Assembly (NCBI RefSeq): GCF_020091405.1
Contig: NZ_CP081903.1
Location: forward strand, 2,666,501-2,730,500
Reading direction: 5' to 3'
DNA: 64,000 nt
Origin: Bacteroides cellulosilyticus
Lineage (GTDB): Bacteria; Bacteroidota; Bacteroidia; Bacteroidales; Bacteroidaceae
Below, one piece after another: positions 38,207-47,571 of this stretch. Position 1 is the stretch's first letter, and every line of letters starts with the position of its first letter. The notes under the pieces are model-generated. The model worked only from the letters and a program-made list of their open reading frames with translations. It ran no database searches and was not told where the DNA came from. The position numbers and the translations under genes were made by a program.

Positions 38207-40726
38207 ATGAAAAGTAAATTGCTAATTTGGATATTATGTTTCTTCTCATTGGGAAATATGAAGGTGTTGGCTTCTACAGATTATGGCCTTCATTTCAAAT
38301 CTCATTCTGTGCCAGGCAATGAACGCACCTCTTTGTCTCTTGATGGGAACTCTCCTTTTTATGTGGAGAAGGAGTTTATTATTGATTTTCAAATGTGGGT
38401 TCGTAATGAGCCTGATTTCGGGGCTATTCTTCATTTATGTACGAATGAAAATCAATTTCTTCATTTTGTTTTTGCTGCAGGTGATAATAACAGGAATTTT
38501 CCAGCTCTCGTTTTCAATGAGGGAATGTTTGCTATTAATACCAATATTGAAAAAGGTAAATGGGTTCCTGTGTCTTTACACCTTAATATAAAGGAGAATC
38601 AAATTGATTTGAAATATGATAGTAGGGACACTACGATGGTAGTGCCATTGCGTGGTACCAAAGATATTACAGTTTCGTTTGGAAAATCTCCATATTTCTC
38701 GGCAGATGTAGTTCCTATGAATATTAGGGATATAAAGATTATCCGGGATGGGGAACTGATAAGATATTGGAAGTTGTGGAAGCATAATGGCGATGTTTGT
38801 CTTGATGAAGTTGAAGGGGCTGTGGCATTAGCTTCTTATCCTTCATGGCTCATTGATAATCATATTGAATGGCGGAAAATATATACAGAGAAAACATCAG
38901 GTCGTTTGGATGTCGCTTTTAATGCCCGTGATGCCTTATTCTATCTTGTGCGACAAAATAAAATAGAAATATTAAATGGTATTTCCGGTGACCGGAACGA
39001 GGTCTCTATTGTGGAGGGATATCCGGCTATGGAATATACAGATCACATGGTTTATGATACACTGACTAATCAGTTATTGTCTTATTCTTTACACGAAAAG
39101 TTGGTTTCAGCTTTGTCTGTCGATGAAGGGAAATGGAGTCTGAATGAAAGACATTTGGATGAGCCTCGTTACTACAACCATGCACGTACGTTTAGTCCGT
39201 CTGATTCTTCATTTTATTTTTGGGGAGGATATGGATTCTACCAATATAGGAATAACCTATATCGGTTGAAAGTGGGTATGAAACAGGTTGAAGAAGTTGC
39301 ATATACCCCTGTTATTTCTCCTCGTTACTCATCTGCAGCAGCTATAGTAGGCGATGAACTGTATATTTTTGGTGGTCGTGGAAATAAACAGGGAAAGCAA
39401 GAATTCAATGCTCATTTTTATTATGAGTTGTGTGCCATTAATCTGAAAACGGGAAAGTCTCGTAGTGTATGGAAGAAAAAACAATCTACAGATATGTTGT
39501 TGATGGCATCTTCCATGTACTTTGAACCTTCGGACAGTTCTTTTTATGCTGTTAGTTTGAAAGACGGAGGCAGCCTTTGGAAGGTTTTCATGAATGATTC
39601 TGCTTGGGTAGAGATATCGAAGCCTATTCGTAATGATTTGGTTCATCAGGATTGTGATTTTAGCTTTTATTCCTCTCCTGCCCATCATAAACTGTATCTG
39701 GTGATGGATAAAATTTTGAGTGACCGTACACATGATGTGGCTATTTATTCTATCAATACTCCTTTGTTGAATGATAATGAAATTGCGCAGACGGCGAATA
39801 AGGACTTTTCTACGGTGTGGTTATGGGGCTCATGTGGTATCCTGTTATTGGGAGGATCAGTATTCCTTTTTTACCGGATAAAGTACAGCAGGAAGAAAGT
39901 CGAACTTGAAGATACAAAAGAAGATAATACTCAGGTGGAGGTTCTTCCTGTTAATGAAACGGTAGAGGAGGTTGCAGCGGCAGAAAAGTATTTTGATCGC
40001 AGTCGTTCGGCAATCTCTTTGTTGGGCACATTTAATGTTCGTGATAAAGATGGTAATGACATAACAGGAGCTTTTACACCACGGTTGAAAAGCTTGCTTA
40101 TATTGCTGGTGCTTTATACAGAGAAGAACAAGCAAGGTATCTTGACTAAAAAAGCTACCGATATTCTGTGGTCGGACAAAGAAGAGGAGTCTGCTCGTAA
40201 TAACCGTAATGTGACTTTGCGTAAGTTGCGTGTATTGTTAGAAAAAGTAGGTGATGTGGAAGTTGTCAGTGATGCGGGATTTCTGTGTATCAGATGGCAT
40301 GAGGGAGTATTTTGTGATTATCGGATGGCGCTGGATTGTATTCGTCAATTTAAGGAAAATGGTGAACATGGGAATGATAAGCTTCTGAATCAGATATTGG
40401 AAATTTTATTGTATGGTCCGTTGCTGTCAAATACCATTGTTGATTGGTTGGATGAATTTAAAGATTCTTATTCCAGTCTTTCTATTGATTTGCTGAGGAA
40501 TTTGTTGGATGTACAACGTAATAATTACGATACAGTACTGCGTATTGCTGATATCCTATTCTTGCATGATCCTCTGAATGAAGAAGCTTTGGCTGCTAAA
40601 TGCTCTATTCTTTTTATACAAGGTAAAAAGGGTATTGCAAAGAGTGTATATGACCGTTTCTGTAAGGAGTATAAAGATTCATTAGGAGAGGAATATAAGG
40701 TCCCCTTATGTAATTTATATAAATGA
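38207..40726 (+). CDS. Membrane-spanning regulator: exported LamG/Kelch sensor plus cytoplasmic winged-helix/TPR output
   Basis: An 839-residue protein with unusual layout. Seen: signal peptide ending VLAST; a beta-sandwich like LamG (about residues 25-200; FIIDFQMWVRNEPDFGAILHL, WVPVSLHLNIKENQIDLKYD); Kelch-type propeller repeats (about 230-520; FYFWGGYGFYQYRNNLYRL, SSAAAIVGDELYIFGGRG); one membrane helix WLWGSCGILLLGGSVFLFY (about 538-556); and a charged linker. The cytoplasmic part (about 600-839) has an OmpR/SARP-like winged helix (LLGTFNVRDKDGNDITGAFTP, LKSLLILLVLYTEKNKQGILT, NNRNVTLRKLRVLLEKV) and a BTAD-like helical-repeat tail. This is a one-protein transmembrane regulator, analogous in logic to a hybrid two-component sensor but without kinase parts. 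It sits between the esterase-lyase and GH-SusCD arms, which are its likely targets. Confidence 0.75.
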   Translation: MKSKLLIWILCFFSLGNMKVLASTDYGLHFKSHSVPGNERTSLSLDGNSPFYVEKEFIIDFQMWVRNEPDFGAILHLCTNENQFLHFVFAAGDNNRNFPALVFNEGMFAINTNIEKGKWVPVSLHLNIKENQIDLKYDSRDTTMVVPLRGTKDITVSFGKSPYFSADVVPMNIRDIKIIRDGELIRYWKLWKHNGDVCLDEVEGAVALASYPSWLIDNHIEWRKIYTEKTSGRLDVAFNARDALFYLVRQNKIEILNGISGDRNEVSIVEGYPAMEYTDHMVYDTLTNQLLSYSLHEKLVSALSVDEGKWSLNERHLDEPRYYNHARTFSPSDSSFYFWGGYGFYQYRNNLYRLKVGMKQVEEVAYTPVISPRYSSAAAIVGDELYIFGGRGNKQGKQEFNAHFYYELCAINLKTGKSRSVWKKKQSTDMLLMASSMYFEPSDSSFYAVSLKDGGSLWKVFMNDSAWVEISKPIRNDLVHQDCDFSFYSSPAHHKLYLVMDKILSDRTHDVAIYSINTPLLNDNEIAQTANKDFSTVWLWGSCGILLLGGSVFLFYRIKYSRKKVELEDTKEDNTQVEVLPVNETVEEVAAAEKYFDRSRSAISLLGTFNVRDKDGNDITGAFTPRLKSLLILLVLYTEKNKQGILTKKATDILWSDKEEESARNNRNVTLRKLRVLLEKVGDVEVVSDAGFLCIRWHEGVFCDYRMALDCIRQFKENGEHGNDKLLNQILEILLYGPLLSNTIVDWLDEFKDSYSSLSIDLLRNLLDVQRNNYDTVLRIADILFLHDPLNEEALAAKCSILFIQGKKGIAKSVYDRFCKEYKDSLGEEYKVPLCNLYK

Positions 40727-40743
40727 TAATTTATAAACATAAG

Positions 40744-40778
40744 AAAAAGCGCTTAATCATAACAATTAAGCGCTTTTT
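40744..40778 (+). terminator. Terminator after membrane regulator
   Basis: AAAAAGCGCTTAAT pairs with ATTAAGCGCTTTTT around a seven-base loop, 18 bases past the stop, followed by Ts. Confidence 0.9.
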
Positions 40779-40901
40779 TAATGTCCAATTAATAAAGGAT
40801 GGCTCTGTTTTTTAAGACTAAGGCTTTTATTTTGCATTCGTGGAAGTATTCCTCTTCCATATGAGAGAAGTCAAACTGATGTCTAATTTAGTCTTTAAAC
40901 T

Positions 40902-42812
40902 ATGAAAAAGCACTTGTTGATAGGATTGTTTTTATTAGGTATGTTTATCTATCCTATTAAGGCCATTTCAGGTAACACTCCTGAAGAATTATATGAGAAT
41001 TTGCAAAAACGATTGGCTTCCGGTTGGAACACCTGGGATACCCGTAGTGTGCTGACTCATGTATTTCTTCCTTATGGTTTTGCTGTCGACCTGAATATGA
41101 TGGATACAGATGGAAGTCGTGTAAAGAAATTCAGAATCGGAGATAGAGTTAAAGGGGCGCCATTATTGCAGCCGGGACCTCATTCATTTGATGGAGCTTA
41201 TACTCAAATGACCATAGATTGGAGAGGATATAAGTTGCAGGTAGAAAGTGCTGCTATGGGACTTAAAAACGTAATTCTAATCAGACCACTGACTGAGACG
41301 AAGAAAGGAGGACGATTGGTGGTTATCCCTGAAAGTCTTTGGAAACGGGGCAATACACTTAGCGTGGATAGTTTAGGATTTACATTGGCATCACGTGATA
41401 AAGTTGTTGAAATAAAAACTTCTATAGAAGGTAAACTTCTGGAAAAAAAAGGAAGGGAGTTTATTCTGTCTTTAGATACTCCGGTTGCTATCTGTTGCGG
41501 AGAAAATATGGAATTGGATGAGGCAATTGCTTTCATTAATGACCGTGCCCGGGATTTTATTAATTCTAATCAGAAACAATTTGGTGAAAATTATGATTGC
41601 TATAATGCCATGCAGAGTGTTTTGGCTTGGGATAATATATATGATCCTGGCATTAGGAGGGTGATTACTCCTGTAAGTCGGATTTGGAGTTCCGAATGGT
41701 TTGCCAGTGAAGATTTTGGTGGTTTCACACTGTTCTGTTGGGATACCTATTTTGCATCGATGATGCTTTCTGTTGGCAATAAAGAGTTAGCCTATGCAAA
41801 TGCTGTAGAGATAACTAAGGCGATAACAGAGAGTGGATTTGTACCTAACTGTTTTTATAGCAATAATTTTAAATCAAGAGATCGTTCTCAGCCTCCTGTT
41901 GGCTCTTTGGCTGTCTGGACAATATATAAACAATATCAAGAAAAATGGTTCTTGGAGTTATTATATAAAGAATTACTAACTTGGAATCGCTGGTGGAGCC
42001 GGAATAGAGAGGATGGAGGGTTATTATGCTTAGGTAGTAATCCTTATGAAAAGGTTACTTATTTCAGGTCTGAGTTTGATACGGATTGTCACTATGGTGC
42101 TGTTTTGGAATCAGGATTGGATAATTCTCCAATGTATGATGGAGTACTTTTTAATAAGCAAAAACATTTGTTGGAACAACATGATGTAGGCATGTCTTCT
42201 TTGTATGTAATGGATTGTGACTATCTGGCTTTAATAGCGGAAGAACTCGGGTATAAAAAAGATGTAACTGAACTTAGAAAACGCGCGGAATATTATCGCA
42301 ATAATTTAGCAGGGTTGTGGGATGATAAGACTGGATTTTACTATAATCGTTCTACCAGAGATCTGAAATTTAATTATCGCACTTCACCCACTTGCTTTTA
42401 TCTATTGCTGGCAAAAGTACCTACAAAGAATCAGGCTGAGAGGATGATAAAAGAGCATTTACTGAACACTGATGAGTTCTGGGGGGAGTACGTAATTCCT
42501 TCTGTACCTAAAAATGATCCTGCATTTAAAGATAATGAATATTGGCGGGGACGCATTTGGGCTCCATTGAATTTTCTGGTATACTTAGGATTGAATAACT
42601 ATGAATTTCCGGAAGTGAGACATGCCTTTGCCGAAAAATCCCAAAAATTATTATTGAAATCCTGGTTATCACATGGATATGTCTTTGAAAATTACAATGC
42701 CCTCACTGGTGAAGGTGATGATGTTGTGCGAAGTGATAAGTTCTATCATTGGGGGGCATTGCTGGGATATATTTCCCTTATAGAGAATGGAGTTGTAAGT
42801 AAATGTAATTAA
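40902..42812 (+). CDS. GH63/GH37-type (alpha/alpha)6 glycoside hydrolase
   Basis: A 636-residue exported enzyme (signal MKKHLLIGLFLLGMFIYPIKA). The N-terminal beta-domain covers about residues 30-220. An (alpha/alpha)6 barrel follows with FGGFTLFCWDTYFASMML (about 282-299), ESGLDNSPMYDGVLF (about 404-418, the acid D-N-S-P-M region), EYWRGRIWAPLNFLVYLGL (about 545-563) and a closing FYHWGALLGYISLIE with the catalytic-type tryptophan/glutamate surroundings. This motif set is that of GH63 and related trehalase-fold enzymes (inverting alpha-glucosidases). Alpha-linked glucose or mannose is the usual target. It has its own promoter after the regulator's terminator and begins the GH63-GH31-unknown operon; the GH31 gene starts 12 bases later. 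Confidence 0.82.
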   Translation: MKKHLLIGLFLLGMFIYPIKAISGNTPEELYENLQKRLASGWNTWDTRSVLTHVFLPYGFAVDLNMMDTDGSRVKKFRIGDRVKGAPLLQPGPHSFDGAYTQMTIDWRGYKLQVESAAMGLKNVILIRPLTETKKGGRLVVIPESLWKRGNTLSVDSLGFTLASRDKVVEIKTSIEGKLLEKKGREFILSLDTPVAICCGENMELDEAIAFINDRARDFINSNQKQFGENYDCYNAMQSVLAWDNIYDPGIRRVITPVSRIWSSEWFASEDFGGFTLFCWDTYFASMMLSVGNKELAYANAVEITKAITESGFVPNCFYSNNFKSRDRSQPPVGSLAVWTIYKQYQEKWFLELLYKELLTWNRWWSRNREDGGLLCLGSNPYEKVTYFRSEFDTDCHYGAVLESGLDNSPMYDGVLFNKQKHLLEQHDVGMSSLYVMDCDYLALIAEELGYKKDVTELRKRAEYYRNNLAGLWDDKTGFYYNRSTRDLKFNYRTSPTCFYLLLAKVPTKNQAERMIKEHLLNTDEFWGEYVIPSVPKNDPAFKDNEYWRGRIWAPLNFLVYLGLNNYEFPEVRHAFAEKSQKLLLKSWLSHGYVFENYNALTGEGDDVVRSDKFYHWGALLGYISLIENGVVSKCN

Positions 42813-42824
42813 TAATAATCGATC

Positions 42825-45485
42825 ATGAAAAATATAATTTTGATTATCAGCTTTTTGTTTTGTACAGTTTCTATTGTATATGCCCAGAAACAGCCTTTTT
42901 TAAAGGATTCCTGGAAAGGGGATATGACCTCTATAAAGCAAGAAAAAGGAAACTCGCGTTTGGGCTTTTCATTTGAGAAAGGTAATAGTGAAAAACTATT
43001 TGTTGAAGTCAAACAGACGCAGGAGCCTCAGTTGGTTGTAGTACGTATCGATTTTTCTGAAAAGGCTGATAAGGCATATGTTTTTTATAGCCCTACCGCA
43101 GCTTCTGTTCCTGATTTGGAAAATGCCGAGTATACTTTATCGGGTAAATTTGATTTTGACCGCATTAGAATCATAGCAGAAAAAGGGAGCAAAGGGATTT
43201 TTAGCGATGTCTCTTTGGGTGAGAATTATCAGGATGTAGTACATCCTAATGTCTTACAAGTTGTAGCCAAGGAAGGACAACCACAAACAGTTCTTTCCTG
43301 GGAAAAGAAACAGCAGGCTTTGTGGATTCATACTTCAGGTGGAACTTTGTATTTGCAACCTTATAATATAGGAAGTGTACATGTGATGTTCGGCTCTGAG
43401 AATGAAATAAAAGAATATAAGAGTTTTGCCGTAACGCAACAGGCAAAAGTGGCAGAGTTTAAAGTGGAGGATACTCAGGAAGATATTGTATTACGTTCTT
43501 CCCGTTTAGTTGTTACTGTAAATAAGAATAAAGGGTATATTAGTCTGCTTGATGAGGCTGGAAAAATCTTACTGAAAGAGTTCCCGGAAAAGGCGAGAAT
43601 GAATATATATGGAGATTCTGTCAATGCATATTGTAAGTTCCAGTTACGGGATGAAGAAGCTTTATATGGTTTGGGGCAGTTCAGAGATAACTTAATGAAC
43701 TTGCGGAATGCAAAGCGGGAACTGGTTCAGTTTAATACGCAAGCTGCGGTACCGGTTATTTATTCTACTGGCCGTTGGGGATTGTTTTGGGATAATCCTT
43801 CCCGGACTATTTATACAGACAATAGTACTGGTATGAGTTTTGCCTCTGATTATGGTAAGATCGTTAACTATTATCTTTTTGTAGGTGATAAAATGGATAA
43901 TTTGGTAGCTGCATATCGTTCTTTGACAGGAGTGGCTCCAATGTTGCCCGATTGGGCTTTAGGTTATCACCAAAGCCGTAACCGTTATGCTACGCAAAAA
44001 GAGGTGATGGAGATAGCTAAAAAGATGAAGGAAGAGGATATTCCTGCAAGTACTATCTTTATAGATTATCATTATTGGGGTAAGTACGGAACAGGTTCAC
44101 ATAGGTTTGATGAAACTTTATTCCCTGATGTTCCTTCAATGTTGGACAGTCTCCATAACGTTTATGATATGAAGGTAGTTTTGACAATGTGGCCCTGCTT
44201 CAAACCGGGTATCCCTAATTATAATGAAATGTCACAAAAAGGGTATATATTGGAAGGAGCCAAAGCTATTGACGGCTATATATATGATACTTTTAATCCG
44301 AATGCAGCCAAAATGTATTGGGATAAGGTTTCTTCTTTAGTGGACTTGAATATCGATGGCTGGTTTTTAGATGGACCGGAACCTGACCATGTAGCCTCAT
44401 ACTTGCCACTTAATACTTATGCCGGACTAGCTCAGAAGGTACGAAATGTATACCCTTTGGTTCATGCATCACATTTTTATGAAGGAATAACCAAAGCTCG
44501 TCTCGGTATCCGTCCTTATATGTTGACCCGTTGCGCGTGGGCTTCTCAACAAAAGTGGGGAACGGCTGTATGGTCTGGTGATATTCCAACGACATTTGCC
44601 GAATTACAAACACAGGTAGCAGCAGGATTAAACTTTACAGCAACAGGAATCCCCTATTGGACTACAGACATTGGTGGTTATTCAGGAGGAGACCCTTCTA
44701 AAAAAGATTATCAGGAGTTGTTTGTACGTTGGTTTCAGTATGGAACATTCTGTCCCGTTTTTCGTTGCCATGGACGTCGTTATCCGGGAGATACGAAAGC
44801 ACCGAATGAGTTATGGGCATACGGTCCAGAGGTACAACGTATCTGTACTGATCTTATAAAATTACGATATCGGCTTTTGCCTTATATTTATACCCTATCA
44901 GGTAAAGTTACTCACGAGCATTATACACCAATGCGCTTACTGGCTTTTGATTTTGCTCATGATCAAAATGTATTAGACTGTAAAGATCAGTTTATGTATG
45001 GACCTGCTCTCCTGGTTTGCCCCGTTTTGGAGGCAGGAGCAACTTCCCGCTCTGTATATCTGCCACAAGGATGTACTTGGGTAGATTTCTGGACCGGTGC
45101 AATCTACCAAGGAGGAACTACAATTACTGCAGAAGCACCTCTGGATAAAATGCCTTTGTTTGTGAAGTCTGGTTCTATCATCCCCTATTATACTTCTGTT
45201 GAGAAAAATATTAATGTTGATGTTCCGCTTGAGATTCATGTCTTTGGTGGGGAAAACGCAAGTTTCAATTTATACGAAGATGATGGTGAGACGTTGAAAT
45301 ATAAAAATGGCAATTATAGTACTATTCCGTTTAAGTGGAATGATCGTACAAAGGAATTTATAGTTGGAGAACGCACTGGCGATTATGCTGTAAAGGACAG
45401 GGACCTTATTATTAAACTCAAAGGTAAAGATGTGATAAAGAGGATAAAATATAGTGGTAAAGAAATAAAAGTTATATTGAAATGA
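42825..45485 (+). CDS. GH31-family alpha-glycosidase
   Basis: An 886-residue exported enzyme (signal MKNIILIISFLFCTVSIVYAQ). Unusually there is an extra N-terminal beta domain of about 190 residues (a carbohydrate-binding-like sandwich) before the standard GH31 N-domain. Seen: YGLGQFRDNLMNLRNAKRE (about residues 282-300), barrel entry LGYHQSRNRYATQKEVMEIAKKMKEEDIP, nucleophile Asp in IDGWFLDGPEPDH (about 516), acid/base region TRCAWASQQKWGTAVWSGDI, FRCHGRRYPGD, and a C-terminal DUF5110-like domain with LYEDDGETLKYKNGNY. Activity is alpha-glucosidase, alpha-xylosidase or relative. It overlaps the next gene by four bases (ATGA), so expression is coupled. Confidence 0.9.
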   Translation: MKNIILIISFLFCTVSIVYAQKQPFLKDSWKGDMTSIKQEKGNSRLGFSFEKGNSEKLFVEVKQTQEPQLVVVRIDFSEKADKAYVFYSPTAASVPDLENAEYTLSGKFDFDRIRIIAEKGSKGIFSDVSLGENYQDVVHPNVLQVVAKEGQPQTVLSWEKKQQALWIHTSGGTLYLQPYNIGSVHVMFGSENEIKEYKSFAVTQQAKVAEFKVEDTQEDIVLRSSRLVVTVNKNKGYISLLDEAGKILLKEFPEKARMNIYGDSVNAYCKFQLRDEEALYGLGQFRDNLMNLRNAKRELVQFNTQAAVPVIYSTGRWGLFWDNPSRTIYTDNSTGMSFASDYGKIVNYYLFVGDKMDNLVAAYRSLTGVAPMLPDWALGYHQSRNRYATQKEVMEIAKKMKEEDIPASTIFIDYHYWGKYGTGSHRFDETLFPDVPSMLDSLHNVYDMKVVLTMWPCFKPGIPNYNEMSQKGYILEGAKAIDGYIYDTFNPNAAKMYWDKVSSLVDLNIDGWFLDGPEPDHVASYLPLNTYAGLAQKVRNVYPLVHASHFYEGITKARLGIRPYMLTRCAWASQQKWGTAVWSGDIPTTFAELQTQVAAGLNFTATGIPYWTTDIGGYSGGDPSKKDYQELFVRWFQYGTFCPVFRCHGRRYPGDTKAPNELWAYGPEVQRICTDLIKLRYRLLPYIYTLSGKVTHEHYTPMRLLAFDFAHDQNVLDCKDQFMYGPALLVCPVLEAGATSRSVYLPQGCTWVDFWTGAIYQGGTTITAEAPLDKMPLFVKSGSIIPYYTSVEKNINVDVPLEIHVFGGENASFNLYEDDGETLKYKNGNYSTIPFKWNDRTKEFIVGERTGDYAVKDRDLIIKLKGKDVIKRIKYSGKEIKVILK

Positions 45486-47218
45486 GCCTCAGGAGATTGA
45501 TAATAGTTAGTTTCTTTTTCTTATCTTTCTTTGCAAATATTTTTGCAGATGGAAGTGTTAGGGGATGGATTATTCTGTCTGACAATATGGAACGTGCTAT
45601 CCGGACAATAAAAACAGCAAAAGAGTATAATATCAATCAGCTTCAGTTGTCCCATGAGATCATCCATGATTTAAAGGCCATTAAAGAAGAAAAGGTATGT
45701 GAACAGGTTAATAAACTCATTCGTCTTGCACATTTAGAAGGTATTGATGAAGTGTTGCTTTGGGATCATAGCTTATATTCTCTGGATTATTATCCATCGT
45801 GTTTTAGAACAGGACCTAATGGTACAATAAATCTGGATAATCCTAAATTCTGGGAATGGTTTAAAGATGACTATCGCCGGATGCTCAACAGGGCTCCTGA
45901 AGCAGATGGACTTGTGCTAACATTTATTGAAACTGGAGCTTATGCGGAAAAGCAGTACTCAATGAATATGAAAACCCCTGAGGAAAAACTGGCAGCTGTT
46001 GTAAATGCTATTTCCGATGTCGTTATTGGTGAAAGAGGAAAGAAACTCTGTATTCGTACTTTTGCTTATTCGGAAGAAGAGTATAAGAGTACTGTTGGAT
46101 GTATAGAGCATATAAAGAGTGATAAGGTCATTTTAATGATGAAAGAAACCCCTCATGATTTCTTTCTGACACATCCGGATAACTCCTATATCAGAAAGAT
46201 GAATAGACCTACAATTGTAGAGTTTGATTCTGGTAATGAATACAGTGGGCAAGGTGTTGTTGCTAACACATGGCCTGAATATACAATGAAAAGATGGGGT
46301 AGTTATATTAACTGTCCCAATGTTACCGGATATGTTGCAAGGACGGATCGTTATGGAGATACCAGCATAGTAGGAACAGCTAATGAAATTCAGTTGTATG
46401 CACTGAAGCGGATGACGGAAGAACAAACTGTATCTCCAATGCAAATCTATAATGAATTTATTACGTCGAGGTATGGTGAGGATGCTTTGTTGCCCATTAG
46501 AAAAGCGTTTCAAAATGCATATGATATAGTTACATCTGTTTTTTATACCTTAGGAACAAATCTAACAGATCATTCTTCTCTAAATTATGAAAACAATAAA
46601 TGGGGATATAGCAGGCATGTGTCTGGAAGATGGATTGATCCGCCTATGGTTCTTGTTAAGCATGATATAAATAAAACATTTCATTATTGGAAAGATATTA
46701 TAAATCATATTGCTCCTGTACACTTTAAGTCATTATCATCTCCGTTAGCTGTTGAAGTGAAGACCGTTTTTGATAATCAATGGATAGAACCTGATGAAAA
46801 AATGGATAGTGTATATTATAATTATATTCTAACGGAAAAACAGTATGGAGTTAAACTAGCTTCCGAAGCAGTCGCTGAAATAGAAAAGGTAAAGCCTTTA
46901 TTAGAATCTGCGACATATAATGATTTATACCAGCTGTTTTATCGTACTTATTTGACTGCATGTTTGCATGAAGCTGTATGCACGGCATATTATGGTTCCA
47001 GAATCTATGTCAGAGCTAAGCAGTTTCATCCTAAAGGTTTGAAGGAACGTATTTTTTTATCACTAAAAAAAATAGAACAAGTTTCGGAGGATATGAATTT
47101 ATTGGTGAATACATATCCTGTCGGTCAATATGACTGGTTGAATGATGTAAAGATTGCTTTAAGATGCAGGAGTAGAGTTCTGAAGATGTTGAATTCAAAA
47201 TCGCTCCAAAATGAATAA
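45482..47218 (+). CDS. Exported TIM-barrel-like protein of unknown family, candidate glycoside hydrolase
   Basis: A 578-residue exported protein (signal MSLRRLIIVSFFFLSFFANIFA). The first 330 residues alternate hydrophobic strands and helices as in a TIM barrel: RGWIILSDNMERAIRTIKTAKEY, NQLQLSHEIIHDL, DEVLLWDHSLYSLDYYPSCF, ADGLVLTFIETGAYAEKQ, KKLCIRTFAYSEEEYKSTVG, RPTIVEFDSGNEYSGQGVV. The Glu of TFIETGAY (about residue 157) and that of IVEFDSGNEYSG (about 245) are at positions where barrel hydrolases keep catalytic acids. The C-terminal 240 residues look helical. It is vaguely like alpha-glucuronidase-type proteins, but I cannot place it in a family. It overlaps GH31 by four bases and precedes susC, so it is part of the glycan system. 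Confidence 0.6.
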   Translation: MSLRRLIIVSFFFLSFFANIFADGSVRGWIILSDNMERAIRTIKTAKEYNINQLQLSHEIIHDLKAIKEEKVCEQVNKLIRLAHLEGIDEVLLWDHSLYSLDYYPSCFRTGPNGTINLDNPKFWEWFKDDYRRMLNRAPEADGLVLTFIETGAYAEKQYSMNMKTPEEKLAAVVNAISDVVIGERGKKLCIRTFAYSEEEYKSTVGCIEHIKSDKVILMMKETPHDFFLTHPDNSYIRKMNRPTIVEFDSGNEYSGQGVVANTWPEYTMKRWGSYINCPNVTGYVARTDRYGDTSIVGTANEIQLYALKRMTEEQTVSPMQIYNEFITSRYGEDALLPIRKAFQNAYDIVTSVFYTLGTNLTDHSSLNYENNKWGYSRHVSGRWIDPPMVLVKHDINKTFHYWKDIINHIAPVHFKSLSSPLAVEVKTVFDNQWIEPDEKMDSVYYNYILTEKQYGVKLASEAVAEIEKVKPLLESATYNDLYQLFYRTYLTACLHEAVCTAYYGSRIYVRAKQFHPKGLKERIFLSLKKIEQVSEDMNLLVNTYPVGQYDWLNDVKIALRCRSRVLKMLNSKSLQNE

Positions 47219-47361
47219 ATTCCTCCAATGGATAAAGTTGGATCATAAGTTTGTTCCCCAATCGTTCTATGTATTAACAAAGAAGCGATTAATCTTTTAA
47301 TTTAATTCAAAATTAAGCACCAGATAAGCGTGATATCACTCAATTTTTAATCTTAGGCATG

Positions 47362-47369
47362 TAATTTTG
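47362..47369 (+). promoter_or_regulatory. -7 box for susC operon; long leader
   Basis: TAATTTTG (TAnnTTTG). The predicted start near 47376 leaves a leader of about 195 bases before the SusC ATG. The rest of the 353-base gap (47219-47571) is A/T-rich with no clear hairpin terminator or ORF, so readthrough from the upstream genes is also possible. Confidence 0.5.
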
Positions 47370-47571
47370 CCATATCAAAACGATAATAATAGGTTCGATA
47401 ATAAGTTCTTTTTTTAAGAATAAAATACAAGATTATATTTAGGATAACAATTTAAAAAAGATAAGTAAATTGAAAGAATACATAACTTTAAAAGAAATGC
47501 ATATGAAAGATACAAGTTAACCAAAGACACATCCTTCCTACTTATTTGATCTAAAGGATACGTTATTTTTT

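Noticed and set aside
38207..40726. Galactose oxidase-type enzyme (because of Kelch repeats)
   Set aside because: There is no copper-site Tyr-Cys arrangement visible, and the protein continues through a membrane helix into a winged-helix domain, so a sensor role is more likely.
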